The notes under the pieces are model-generated. The model was not told the DNA's origin and ran no database searches. It saw only the letters and a list, made by a program, of their open reading frames with translations. From Serinus canaria (taxonomy: Eukaryota > Chordata > Aves > Passeriformes > Fringillidae), in assembly GCF_022539315.1 (NCBI RefSeq), contig NC_066316.1:10865501-10929500 (forward strand): a stretch of DNA of 64,000 nucleotides, given 5' to 3'. Below, piece by piece: positions 48,521 to 60,682 of this stretch. Position 1 is the first letter of the stretch, and each line of letters starts with the position of its first letter. The translations under genes and the position numbers were made by a program.

Positions 48521-49825
48521 CACTTAGGATGTCTGAGAAGCTGAGATCTGTCATTTTTCTCCTCCCACACTATTTTTGCAGTGTAATGCATGCCTGTCAG
48601 TACTGGACTCAGTACACCACAAAAGTAATTAAAATGTCAGCAGTAGTCTGGTACCTATTTAAAGCAATATAAAACTTCAAAATCTAAACACCCTGGGTAT
48701 GTAACTATTTTCACACATCATTTAGCAAAATGCTGATCTATACATTCATGCAAACATGTGGCAGAGATTGCATTGCAACCTAAGTACTGAAAACGGTAGG
48801 AAATCTTGTTCTCTAGATACAGAATTCAGACCTAACTCTGGCAAAATATGTTAAGCTTTGACTGTAGATGATGAATTCCTTTTGTCTGAACTGATAATTA
48901 GGAGTAAAATTCTTGTTTCAAAGCCTGTAAAACTGCCAAAAGACACAAATATTGCCAGCACTAAATACACAGTAAAAGCTTTCAACATTCCCATCGTTAT
49001 TTGAGAAATAAGTCGATTTTTGATATAGAATATATATGAATTCTTTTTGCTATCATGCACAGAAACTGTGGCTTCTTGAAGTGCAATCTGCAGGGAAAGT
49101 ATGAGCCCTTCAGTGTAAAGTTTGGATTGTGCAAACAATAACTACAGTAATATTTACTTGCCTATCACTTGTACAGTGAACATTAACAAATAGTTGGTTT
49201 GCCTGTTTGGTGAGCTTTCCATTTTTTCCATGGAAAGCTAGAAAATAGTTTTTACAAGATGAAGTAAAGAACTAAAATATGGATATGAAAGCTAAATGGG
49301 TGGTTCAGTCACACCTGTAATTTTAATCAAAACATTGTATTTTAGAAAATCTCTAGAAATCTGTAGACAAAGTAAAATCCATACTGTGCTTCTTATGTAT
49401 TGTTAAACAATTTTAATGGTCCTGAATCAATCAAAAATTACAGTATAATTACTTTATGCAAAAAAATTTATCCTTACTGCATGCAATATAACAAATATTG
49501 TCTGAACAGGATTCAGTATACTCTTAAATAGTTAAACAATTTTTTCCCGCTGGCTAAGCTTGTGTTACTCACTTTGCTAGAGATACTTCTTGGAATGTTT
49601 TTACATGTAGTAAAAACATGAGCTGAGTTTTTGGGGATAATTGTGTTCCATTTAACACCCCTGTTGTCAGTTCACCTCATCCAGAAGCTGCACACTCATC
49701 CAGCCATTCTCTCACTTTCCATCAGCAGGGAAGGGACAGAATAGGAAAAGCAAAATTTGAAAGGTCAGGATGAGTCAAGATCAGCACAGCTTAATAAGTG
49801 CAGAAAAAATGGGAAAAAATCCCAA
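48521..49825. other. AT-rich non-coding stretch, nothing recognised
   Basis: No gene or named repeat. A 95-codon minus-strand frame at 48851-49138 has no recognisable family. Confidence 0.55.
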
Positions 49826-50145
49826 GAAATGGAGAGGCAGCCACTTTCTCATTAAGGAGACTGATGCCCAGCCAGACTCCAACAGTGGCTACATTTGAAG
49901 GAAAAACCTCCCAGTTTATTGCTGAGTATGGTATTATGTGGTGCAGAACATCATTTTGGCCAGATCAGGTCAGCTGTCCTGACTGTGTCTGGTCCCAGCT
50001 TCTTTTCCACTTCCAGCCTTCTCACTGGGTGGCAGAATAAGGGCCAGACAAAGACTTGGTGCTGTTTTAGTCACTAAGTCAAACCACAGCACCACACAGG
50101 CAGCTGCAAGGGAAGTTCATTCCATCTCAGCCAGACCCAACACAC
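49826..50145 (+). mobile_element. Decayed avian ERV LTR-like fragment, probably ERVL class
   Basis: The blocks CCTCCCAGTTTATTGCTGAG, GTATTATGTGGTGCAGAACA, CAGATCAGGTCAGCTGTCCT, GACTGTGTCTGGTCCCAGCT and a terminal CATCTCAGCCAGACCCAACA follow the order of a repeat common in bird genomes. I know that repeat as ERV LTR-type sequence. No coding remnant or flanking duplication is visible. The family is assigned from memory of the consensus, not from a search. Two overlapping short frames within it are not genes. Confidence 0.5.
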
Positions 50146-50554
50146 AGCTGTGGTTATTCTCTGGTAGGTCAGGTACACGTTTATTTTTGCAGGTATTCAG
50201 TGCAATTGCATGACCTAAAATATGTATTTTGACTGCTACAAACTTCAATGTCTCAATGCAGATTAAATTACTTCTGAAATAAATAGCAAAATATACTCAC
50301 TCTTTATTGCTACTTTGTTCTTAGCTTCTTTATCAGGTGCATGACCATCCTGCAGAAGTTTTTGAAGCATGAATTGTGAAAATGGTCTATTCTTTACATT
50401 TCAGCTTGTTCAGGACATTGATGCCCATGCAGTAAATGAATGAGCATGCTGTGATGAAATGCACATTGATATTTATCAGAATACTGTCCAGAAGCAATCT
50501 AACCTCTGTTGGAGGTTTCCTGTGAGAATGTTCCTAAAGGAATATGATGTTTCC

Positions 50555-51700
50555 AAAGACTGCAAGAGGGCAATGTTAGTGCCAAATTTGAAATTTGCAA
50601 TAAAGTCGAGCTTGCCAGGCCAGCTTCAGTTCCTGGAAGACTTAGGAACAAATAATCAAGAAAATGGTTTATTAGCAGTAGCAAGGCAAGAAAGAGATGA
50701 GTATCAGTAGATCAGCACCAAATTACAACAAACAAATTCTTCACAATTGTTAGAGATTGTCAAGAAGCAGCAGATGTCATGTAACCCAAAACAAATCTTT
50801 AGGCACTCTCTGACATATCTTTATGCACTGTCTAGCATGATATTCTCTTAAGCAAGCTAGGGAATCTTGGGCTAGATTAAGTTTCTAAATTGCATGCAAA
50901 GTTGTCTGGATAACTGTGCGAGTTGCCAGTAATTGCCTGTCAAAGTGAAAGGACAAACCAACCACAAGGCATTCCTCCTGGAATCAATTCTTTGCTATTT
51001 TCCTTTAATCAGCCTGGATGGTAGAGCACAGACCAAGTTTATTAAATCTGTGATAATGCAGAGCTGGGGAAGAGAAACCACATATTCAAGAGCAAGCTTT
51101 GAATTCAAAATCAGCTTTGACAAATTAGAGAAAAGGACCAAAAAATATGTTAAAACTCTGTGGAAGCAAGTGGAAGGTGCTAGGCGTAGGAAGAAATTAT
51201 GGACAGCAAAAATATGGTGTAGAAAAAACTTGGAGAAATACTGTTTCTTTGGAAAAGAATCTGTGAGTATGCATGTATCACATTCTGTACAGGGGTTAGC
51301 AAAGCCATGAAGTTGTAAAAAAATCTAGGGAACATTTTATCTCTTGTAAATGGAAATACATCTTGTAAGACATGGTTAAGTAATTATCCAATTCTGCTCA
51401 GGGCAGTACTCAAGGCTGGAATTCTGCATTCAGTTTTAACCATTCCACATCAGAAACAAAGCAGCACTATGAAATAAAAAACTGAACAGTTGGGTTATGT
51501 ACTGTACAAATGAAATGACTGAGGGAGGACCTGATGGCAAAGATTAGGTTTGTAAACGGTGGCATAAAAAGGAAATAAATAATCTGTGTTTTTATCAATT
51601 AATTGTAAGTTTAAACAGTAGGAAGATCTTTTTAAATGATGCAAATAGTGAAACACTGAAATAGATGTAGTGGGACTGGGGGATGAAAAGATGTTAGATA
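50555..51700 (+). mobile_element. Ancient CR1 LINE fragment, reverse-transcriptase region to near 3' end
   Basis: Decayed but ordered matches to amniote CR1 ORF2 run through the segment. GCAGCAGATGTCATGTAAC is like 'GAAGCGGTAGATGTGGTAT'. TTAAGCAAGCTAGGGAATCT, then TGTCTGGATAACTGTG, AGAGCTGGGGAAGAGAAAC and TTGACAAATTAGAGAAAAGG follow. TGGAAAAGAATCTGTGAG matches the 'EKDLGV' block, CTCAAGGCTGGAATTCTG matches 'PHLEYCVQ', and GAGGGAGGACCTGATG matches 'RGDLI'. Stops and frameshifts are everywhere. A 125-codon frame at 50933-51310 is a chance remnant inside it. The best resemblance is to turtle/crocodilian-type CR1, so it is much older than the 59-60 kb copy. Confidence 0.6.
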
Positions 51701-52957
51701 AATATGTTAAGGACTGACATAGAGTTTATCCTACACTAAGGCAGAAAAACATGCTGGAAGTCTCTGGTTTTTATCACACTTAATTACATTGATACATTCC
51801 TGGTAAGAAATTCTGCTTAACAGCTGGTGGCCGCAGAATTAAATATTCCAGTGCACTAAAGGCCAAAGACAAAAACTGCTAGTAGCTGTAATAATTCAGT
51901 ATGTGATTATTTGAATTTAATATGAAATATTCTTACCTTTAGGTCAGGAATTATGACTTCTTTTTTTTTCCCCATCCTTCCTCCCAGTAGTCAGGTTGTG
52001 GAAAAATCCTACTCGTTTCTATGTTGGCTAGCCACAGAGGATGAGGGTTTCAGCAGGACTTTGTTACTGGAAAAAGGGAAGGGACGAGACAGAGGATGGT
52101 GGTGCTAGAAAAAAGTGGAGCCATGACACTGTTTTTCTATAATGATCAGAAAATAGGAAAATGATCCAGCAACACAAACATTATTTCAGTTTGCTTGGTT
52201 TGGAATTTACAGGGCCATGACTAGCCCAAGAAATGACAGAATTAAGTCTGGAACAATGTCAACCTTTGGTGAAACTTGTCTGCTTCTCGTGTCTCAGAGT
52301 TTTAGATCCTGTAGTGTAGAGGCAGGGAATTGTCTAAGGGAATTGTTTGTATTTACCTCTCTCCTGAAGTGGCTTGATGTTTTGGCACGTAATGTTATTG
52401 CAATGAATAATATGTGGTGCTTTTGTTGTTCTGGTTGCTTTTTGAAGACCTTGTAGTTTTGGATCCAACTGATCTGAATATTTCTCTTCCATATTTCTCT
52501 CCTGAGAAAGTTTTTCTGCATATGTAACAACATTCCTTCTCTATTACGCTTGATAAGAAGAGATTTTTTAACTTTCCTCTTGGTGGAAAAAAAAGTAAGT
52601 CTTCTTTATTTTCTTCTGTTTGACATTTTGTTCTTCATATTAAATCTACAATTCTTTCTACAGGAGACATAAAGCTAAAGGGAAAAGGCAAAGTCTGCAA
52701 GAAATTAAATTTGCACTTGGGAGGCATTTCCTAAAAATAAGTATATCTATCTGGGGTGCAGAAGATTCTGGTCTCTTTCTTGCCTACTTACTGCTTTTTG
52801 TTGTGGTAAAAATTGCAAAAATAGTAGTTCAAATAGTACTATTGCTAGAAACAAAAGGTAGTCCAAATGGAGGGACAACCAAGACCCTTAGAATAAACAA
52901 ACATTTAGAGCATGATGATAATAAGGTCAAGCTTCAATCCTCATATGGACCATTCAT
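51701..52957. other. Non-coding stretch, nothing recognised
   Basis: No gene. The left edge may still contain the unreadable 3' end of the ancient CR1. No other element is recognised. Confidence 0.5.
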
Positions 52958-53028
52958 TAAAGAGTTAGACTCAATGATCTTTGTGAGTCCCTTCCAACTC
53001 AGAATATTCTGTGATTTTGTGATTTTAG
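52958..53028 (+). mobile_element. CR1 LINE extreme 3' end
   Basis: AGAGTTAGACTCAATGATCT, then TTGTGAGTCCCTTCCAACTC, then ATTCTGTGATTTTGTGATTT reproduces the last ~70 bp of CR1 including the octamer tail. Upstream sequence is not clearly CR1, so this is a severely 5'-truncated copy. Confidence 0.85.
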
Positions 53029-53748
53029 ACAATAAACAACTTCCATGGGAACTTTCCCTCCTTATTTTCCTAGCTGAATAAAGTAAGGAGGTCACAAATT
53101 CTCATCACATTCTGCACAGCATATTTTCACCTATTTATCAAAATAGGGTTTTAGAATTAAATGCAGGCAAAAGATAGCAACAGCTTTCACAGATGTTATA
53201 ATCTAAAGAAGCAGCATTAAACACAATTTAAACAATTCTCCTGTTTCAGTAAAATACTTTATGCCTTGTATGATTCCTGCCTGATCTTTCCTAGATTTGG
53301 ATGTCACCTACCTGAATTACATGTCTAAGCCTAGCTTCCTCTACCATGCTTTTTATTCTTCAATTTTCCTGAATCAATTTAAAATTCCCCTATTGTGTTG
53401 TCTCCTGCTCAGCTGTGAGAGGAAGAATTCCTAGATGCACACGTTCACCTCAACAGAATGCCTTTCTCACAAGTCTCAAGCACCACTTCTGCTTGCACAG
53501 AAATATTAACTACCAAATTTTCTGTCTGCTGTAGGGAGGCATTTATAAGCATAAAATGCTGAGGTCCTTTCATGAAACACGCTGTAGAACCATGGAGAGG
53601 TTTCATTGCTTAATGAAGTGTCAGTACTTTATCAGTGCACTAAAAAAGATTTCTCCTTTCAAAGTTATGAGCTCAGTGCTCAAAGCCCAGGTGTATAGAA
53701 TCACCTGAACATTGAGAGATATTTTTAGGGATCAGACTTCAAAAATTG

Positions 53749-53785
53749 AAAAAAAAAAAGAAAAAAAAAAAGAAAAAAGAAAAAG
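53749..53785. repeat. A-rich (GA10-12)n tract
   Basis: A runs of 6-12 are separated by single G bases. Confidence 0.85.
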
Positions 53786-55467
53786 CAGAAGTAGAACGAG
53801 CAAAAATTAACCCTAAGAAGAACCAATTTAGGAGAGTTTTTTCCCCCAAAAAACAAAGTGGTAGGTTTACCTGTAAAATGTAGCCTTAGAACAATAATAA
53901 ATGCTTTGGTTTGATTCCACTCTGGAGTCACAGTGTATCTGTAGCTGCCTGTAGAGACCAAGATCCATTTTTTTCTCTTGATATTTGTTTACTAGTAGCC
54001 TTGTGAACTGTAATTTCCATCTTTTTCATATCATCAGAGCTATGTGAATATTTTCTGTGAGGAGTGATGCTCATGTCCTAAGGGACGAAAATGCTTTCTG
54101 AGAATCTGATTTTTCAAGGTGCTGTGTAACTTTTGCATGTTTTTTGGGGTTTTTTTTGAGAGCTGTGTGGGAGAGGGGTTTTCCATACATATGAGGAATG
54201 AATGGGGTAGAGTTCCAGAGTATACTGAAGCATGTTTTGGATCTCTGTGCCACGATACATGATATTGCATATTATATGCAAGTTTATATTCACATCATCT
54301 TTTCTAGAAAGGGTCCTGTTCAGCAAGTTAATGTGTCCTGTTTTACCCCACAGTTCACCTATCTCCTTCCTTCAGTTCCTTTACAAATATTTTTCCTTCC
54401 ATTCAAATCACCCTTATATTAGCCCTGTAGTGTTTTGTTCACAAACCAATATATAGCAGTGACAGGATTTGCTGACACTGCTGTGGATATCAAATTTGGA
54501 CATGTAAGTTTACAAATTTCCTAATGAAAAACTGTGTACTTGCCTAAGCTGCTGTTCTTACATCAGCCATGATTCACATGAGCAACATCTCTCAAAGTCA
54601 GTGGGAGATGCTGCTGGAGACTGAGGACAATGATACACACTTATTACTTTGTTTTCCATGGCCGAGAAGCCTGCCAGAAAATCTGTTACCTAGGAATTCT
54701 TTTGTTTGAGGTATTGCTACTGAGACTATAACTTAAGACTGTCCAGCCAAATGCTTTCTGAACAATTGCATATGGGGTGCTGTTTCATACTGATGAATGA
54801 GTGTAATTTTTTTTTTTTTTATCCCTGGATATCAGCTCAACTAGTCTTAGTCTAGCCAGCCCTGACCTCCAGCATCCTTTTATAGCTATCAATAATTCCC
54901 CATGCATTGCACAGTGGGCAAAGACTTCAAATGGCAGAGGGAATCACAATCATGTTCATAATTTGCCCTGAAAGTATTTGAACTGTTCTTTGAAGGTGGA
55001 AAAAGGCAGTTATCCTTTTTTTTTTCCCCTACCTAAACCTGGAATTGCAGCTCATTTTTCAAACAAAATACTTAAAAATAACCCCAAGCACAAAACAAGC
55101 AACCTTAGTGTAGTTTATTTCACATGACCATGAGAATTTCTCAGAGGGATATACAGAAATAGATCTGAAATATCAGTACTGTTTTGTTTAATTGGCCCCA
55201 CTAAATGTATTTGTTAAAGAAACATTTATATAAAAATAAAAAAAAAAATCCCTGCTTATGAGCAGGAAAAAGAAAAAATGTGTCTTCAATGCTTAAAAAT
55301 TGTTCAGAAAATATTTCTGTAAGGATTGATTCCTGAAAAGCCTCCCAAGGACAGTGAGATTTGTGGGATTGTGCTAAGTTACACTAACCCTTACACATTT
55401 AGTTTTCCCAAAAGAAATTGCTATTCTTTTCCTTATTTCTCCTCATTTTCGTTTTTAGCTCTTCTCG

Positions 55468-55499
55468 CATTGTTGTTGTTATTGTTGTTCTTCTTCTTT
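55468..55499. repeat. (TTG)n/(TTC)n trinucleotide repeat
   Basis: TTGTTGTTATTGTTGTTC is followed by TTCTTCTTT. Simple-sequence DNA, likely length-variable. Confidence 0.85.
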
Positions 55500-58400
55500 A
55501 ACCTGCATGTCATCCTTCTATTTGCTGAGAAAATCACCAAATTCCAGGAGGGTATAATCAATTTACATAGGCAAGTGAGATCAGTTTTATATTTAAATGT
55601 TACCAAATGAGCGTCACTGCTGCACAATGACTAAACTCTCTGTGCCAGCTTCAGGCTTTTCTGCCCAATCCTGTAATCCCATTGCAATGTTCTTCTTGAC
55701 CTGAAATTTCCAGTGGGGCATTTTTCTCACTTTGGAGAAGCATGGCTGCTGTTAGTGCTACAGAATGAACTTCTGTTATGCTTTGTACTGCTGTTTTCTT
55801 CCAGCACATGTGAAACACTGTTCTTCAGTCCTGGAGAAACTGGGACTTAGAAGATGTGTGTTGATACGTACCTGTACTCCACTCCTCACTGGATTTAGCT
55901 TACATTATTTATTGTTTGTTACTATAGCTATTTTCTACAAAAGTCTGACAAATAAGAAAAAGTCAATGCTTGTATGAAATCTTTTTTTTTTTTCTAAATG
56001 CCTTTGTCCTCTTCTTAAACTCCTAAGTGTATGTAGTTGAATGATGCAAATCCATGAGAAGAATTCCAATTCTAGATGATATAGGGGGATTTCAACCAGA
56101 GATTTGAAATTGTGTTGTAAGGGACTTAAACCAGTCTGCATATATTTGGAGTAGCTCTCTTGTCTCAATGGAGATTTACATAACCATGTCTTCCATAGGA
56201 ATCTGCACTTTCCCATTGCGTACTCACTCAAATCAATTCAGATGAAAAATTTATTTGACCTATTTTTACTGTCTCCAATCACATCTAAATATGTATCTGA
56301 ATGTGTGTGTATGTAGGCATCCACAAATCAAACACACAAAGATGGTTTTTCTGTGACAGTATCACCATCTTCAGCAGTGCTTTTGTTTCATCTCCAGTTT
56401 GCACAAACAGCTTTGACCTAATTTATAATGTGCAGCTTGGTGGGGTAACTACACACTAGAGATGGCACTAAGCTCATTTTAACTACAACATAAACCCAGA
56501 TCTTGAAAGCTTTGTGGTTCCTTCCATTGCAATAAAAGCTATTGATTAGAAATGCTTCCCTGGCAGAGAGAGGGGACTGGTGAACTCATTGTGTTCCAGT
56601 GACTCACCCTGAGGTCTCAATGGGAGTTGCAGATGATGAGTAGCAGCTCAGCAGGTAAACTGTGAAATTCATGGAGCAATTCAGGTCATAGCCCAGCTGT
56701 GTAAATTAATGAAAACATTCCTGTCCACCTGAATGGATTCTAAAGAGGATCCCATTGTATGTCATAGAATGATTCCTGCCCAGTTTTTCTATTCCACTTC
56801 TTTTTTTACTAGCTCTTTACATGTTTTGAGTATTTCAATTTTACACCTCTCATCAGACTACTAGTGACTGAGGACAGGAAAAGTATGTAATGTAGGACAT
56901 TATATAAGTAACATGTCTTTTTTTTGTCATTTAATTGTAGTATTTGTTAGGATACATCTTTTACATGTCTTTTAAATCCATACTGATGTCACTTGATTCA
57001 GGATGTAAGAGAGCAATAACATCAGTGTTGTTCAAGGGTTGTGCCAATGCCCTAACAAGAAGGTGGTTTATTTTCAGAATTTGGCCCATTACAGAAAACT
57101 GTGGGAACTCACTAAAAATGCAGACTGAATAAAAATTTTGCAGTTTTCAATATAGAATATTGAAGCATATTCAAAGTGATAAAAGAAAAACACCTGAGAC
57201 CTTTCTTTCTTTTAGAAAGAAATACTTTCTAAAGTACTTTTGGAGACAAATGGGGTGTTGGAGGGGGTGAGTTGGTTTGTTTTAATGAAACTAAAATGAG
57301 GTGAATGCTCTCCATGTATTATAAGCATGTTTTGGGAAATTTGATTTGATTTTTTTCTTTATTCTTAGAAGCAAATTTTTTTACAAGCATTAGATGTTCT
57401 TCACAATAGACACTTTTAGTATGCATTTCATAAAGCAAGAAGGCTCTTGCTGTAAGCTGCAGAAAGCAGAATAAGAAAATGAATCAAGCACTTTTTAACC
57501 AGCTATATAAAGAGGCTTTACAAATGAAAATAATTTAAATTGTCTTATTAGTGGCTTTTGTACAGTTTTTTTAGTTTTTTTTGGAACAAGCTATAACCGC
57601 AAAAACCTTAAACCATTTTCTTTTAAACAAAAGAACATATTAAAAAAAAAATCAAAATCCTATTAATTGATACTCCTTTCTCAAATTTCACACCTTCACA
57701 TGCATTAGTTTTTGTTTTGTTGAATTTTAAAGAGACTTATGCTGCAGTTCAGTGTGATCTATTTCTGTCCCTTGACCTGATGTGACATTCTGGAGTTTTG
57801 TGTTAGTGAAGTTAAGTCTTTTTCCTGTGTTCAATGTGAAGATTGTTTCTGTTTTGGTATGACTAGTTGGACCATAGCTCACCATTTGTTCACTCTGTTG
57901 GCTGCATTCATTACACCTGTACACCCTTTACATTGCATAAAGCATTATTATTACATTATTGTTCATATTCTGATGTGGTCTATGTATTGAGAGTATACTC
58001 ATAAAAAAAATTCTACCTCCTTCAAATATGAGTTTCTCTCTTAGTATATGGAAAGATTCTTTGTTCAGAAAATATGATTTTTAAAAAATATGCAAGAAAT
58101 GTTTGTGCTTTGTTTAAGAGGTTTGTTAACTTGATTAAGTACATGAATTATATGATATGGGATACTTGCTTTCATCATTATAATTCTGTGAATTGCCTAA
58201 TGGCATAAATATTCTTCCAGAAAGAAATTTTAATTATGGTTTAGATGTAGGAGTTTTTCCACTTTGGGAACCTCAGAATTATTCCTCCTCTTCATGAATT
58301 AAAACTAAGAACCAGATGATTTTTGTGTTCATTTCAATAATGGGCTAACAATCAAACAAGGTTTCTGTTATTTGCCAGCATTTACCTTACAGAGCAGGAT

Positions 58401-58984
58401 TTTTCTTGTTGGAAAGTTTGCTTAATCTCCTTATTATGAACATTTTGCTTTAAATGTATAAGAAATACCATTTTGTGTCTTGCTTAAGAAGCAACCTCAA
58501 AAGAATGCAATCTTAGAAATACATTCAGAACACATTTTATTAGATATATTTATTCATATTACAGAATCACTAATGTTTATGTCTCCCCTGTAGCTCCTTC
58601 TACATTTAGATGTTCTCATGAACTTCCTTCTAAGATCTTGCTTGACTCAGTCCCATGAAAGGTCATTCCAGTGTTCCCTACTGTCCCCTTCATTTGTACT
58701 GCAGGGCAACCAGAGACAACTTTTTTATGAGGAAGAGTTTGTGTGGGAAGATATTAAGATTGATAAAATTTTATACCAGAAATAGTTCTTCACTAGAGAA
58801 TCCTCTATTTATTTTTCTTGATGCCATCTTTGTTGTCCTAACTGATTTTCCAGCTGCGAAGGAGCTAAAAAGGAAAAGATGCTTTCCCACATTTTCATTG
58901 GCAGCTTGCACTATGATACATGAGTTATATTACAACATGACTAAACAAAAAAATAACTTCATGTGGCTTGTACTGAAGGGAATG

Positions 58985-60682
58985 TAGGCTTAGGAAAAAA
59001 TATAAAGTGACTGAAGATGAGCATCAGGATGCAGATCCGAGCAATTTCTTTCAGAAAGGTGCAAAGGGAATAAGGAAGACTTCAAGAGTTGGCAAAAATG
59101 GCATTATAGAAGGTGTTTGCTGTAATCCTCTTGACAAGGAAGAACAAGGAGATGAAGCCAACAGACAGACAGGAGGAGTGTCATACTCACAGGCCCTGCT
59201 CCTCACAGGGAACATCAGCCACCATGGTGTCTGCGGGGGGACAGCATGGCAGGAGACAGGGAGGCTCCTGGAGTGTATCAGTGGTAACTTCCACCTCCAA
59301 AAAAGATCAGAGCCAATAGGAGAGGCAGTCCCTGGACCAGATACATCAAAAAGGAGGGGCTCATTCTGAATGTGAAGATCAGGAAACTTTGTCTGCAGTG
59401 ACCATGGTGCAGTTCAGGACTCTGAAGATACTGAAAGGAGTGAGGAGAAAGGTCACAACAGTTGCCTTCAGAAAAGCTGACCTTGGCCTCTTCAAAGAGT
59501 TCCATGGGGTAAGGCCCTGGAGAAAAAAGGGTCCAAGAAAGCAGGCTGATATTTATGGATCACCTTCACCCAAAAAAACCCAAAACCAAACAAACAAACA
59601 AAAAAACCCCTCAAAATAACCTAAACCAAAAAAACCAAAACAAACAGAAAAACCAAAAAACCACACCTACAAAGGATGGAAGCAAGGACAGGTTGGGCTT
59701 GGAGGAATACAGAAGCACTGCCTGAGCATTCAAGAGTGAAGTGAGTAAAGCCAAAGCCCAAATGGAATTTCAGCTATCCAGGGATGTCAAAGACAACAAG
59801 AAGGGCTACTGTAAGCACCTTACTGACAAAAAGACCAGGGAAAATATGGACCCATTGACCTCAAAACAGGGGATATGGTGACAGAGGACACAAAAAAGAA
59901 TGAGGTCTTGAATGCCTGTTTTACCTCAGCCTTTACTAGCAGAATCAATGTTCAGGAATCCCAGGTCCCTGAGGAAAAAAGGAAAGAGCAGACCAAGGAG
60001 GATGCACTCTTGGTGGAAGAGGATCATGTCAGAGAATACTTGTGCAGACTGCCCATATGTAAGTCCATGGCACCTGATGGGTTACAACCATATGTGCTGA
60101 GGGAGCTGTCACCTGTCATTGTCAGGCCACTCTAGGTAGTCTTTGATTAATCATGGCACCTGGGAGAAGTTCCCAAAGATAGAAGAGTGCAAGTGTCATT
60201 TCCATCTTCAAGAAGGGCAAGAAGAAAGGACCAGGGAGCTACAGGCTGGTAAGAGTCCCTACTCCCTATTCTCTGGGAACAAGATGGAGCAGCTAATCCT
60301 GGAAACCATTTCCAGGTGCACTAAGGATGAGAAATCATCAGGAGTAGTCAGTATGGCTTCACCAAGGGTAAGTCATGCTTGACCAACTGCATAAACCTCT
60401 GTGATGGGTCGACTGATGTGGTAGGTGAGAGCAGAGCACTGATTGTGGTCTACCTGGACTTCAGTAAAGACTTTGACACTGTCTTCCATAAGATTCCCTT
60501 AGGGGCAGCACGGCTGACCCAGAGAGATGTGGAGTTTCCAACACAGGATATATTCCTGAGCCATCTGACCATGACCCTGGGCCCTCAGCTCTTGGTGACT
60601 TGGCATGCACAGGGAGATTAAAACACATGACCTCCAGAGGCCTTTTCTACCTGAATCATTTGTGTGATTCTGTGTTTCTGTG
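58985..60682 (+). mobile_element. CR1 LINE, 5'-truncated, internally deleted, inactive
   Basis: Readable ORF2 pieces occur in the family order. Endonuclease C-terminal part: GIIEGVCCNP and YSQALLLTGNISHHGVC at about 59100-59230, where CR1 normally has a VGVCYRPP and SQALVLMGDFNHPD pattern. Spacer: VQFRTLKILKGVRR at 59407-59450, then KAKAQMEFQLSRDVKDNKKG at about 59752-59811. Pre-RT: HVREYLCRLPICKSMAPDG, LRELSPVIVRPL to 60135. RT: KMEQLILETISR near 60280 and VVYLDFSKDFDTVFHK near 60447-60494, containing the first catalytic Asp block. Soon after this the sequence jumps to the 3' tail (GACCTCCAGAGGCC...GTGATTCTGTGTTTCTGTG). The second catalytic block (FADD) and the rest of ORF2 are missing. Frameshifts and stops separate the pieces, so no protein is made. 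Confidence 0.92.
59571..59667. repeat. A/C-rich low-complexity insert inside the CR1 copy
   Basis: Repeated CAAA, CCAAAA and AAACC units interrupt the CR1 spacer between VQFRTLKILKGVRR... and KAKAQME.... CR1 relatives do not normally carry this, so it is a later expansion or insertion that also helps break ORF2. Confidence 0.75.

Larger units (their letters stand above)
53029..58984. other. AT-rich non-coding stretch, no gene seen
   Basis: No supported gene in about 6 kb. Open frames are short; the one at 55326-55610 owes its Leu/Phe run to simple TTG/TTC sequence. Low-complexity tracts are listed separately. A T run lies at about 54809-54820. Confidence 0.6.

Noticed and set aside
50933..51310. 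125-codon plus-strand frame as a gene
   Set aside because: Lies within the decayed CR1 reverse-transcriptase region and does not follow its original frame.
55326..55610. 94-codon frame with a Leu/Phe-rich run suggesting a membrane segment
   Set aside because: The hydrophobic run is encoded by a simple TTG/TTC repeat.
56580..56640. CTCAATGGGAGTTGCAGAT resembling words in ancient amniote repeats
   Set aside because: Too short and common for a family call.
59007..60621. Series of plus-strand frames as cellular genes
   Set aside because: They are CR1 ORF2 fragments separated by frameshifts and stops.
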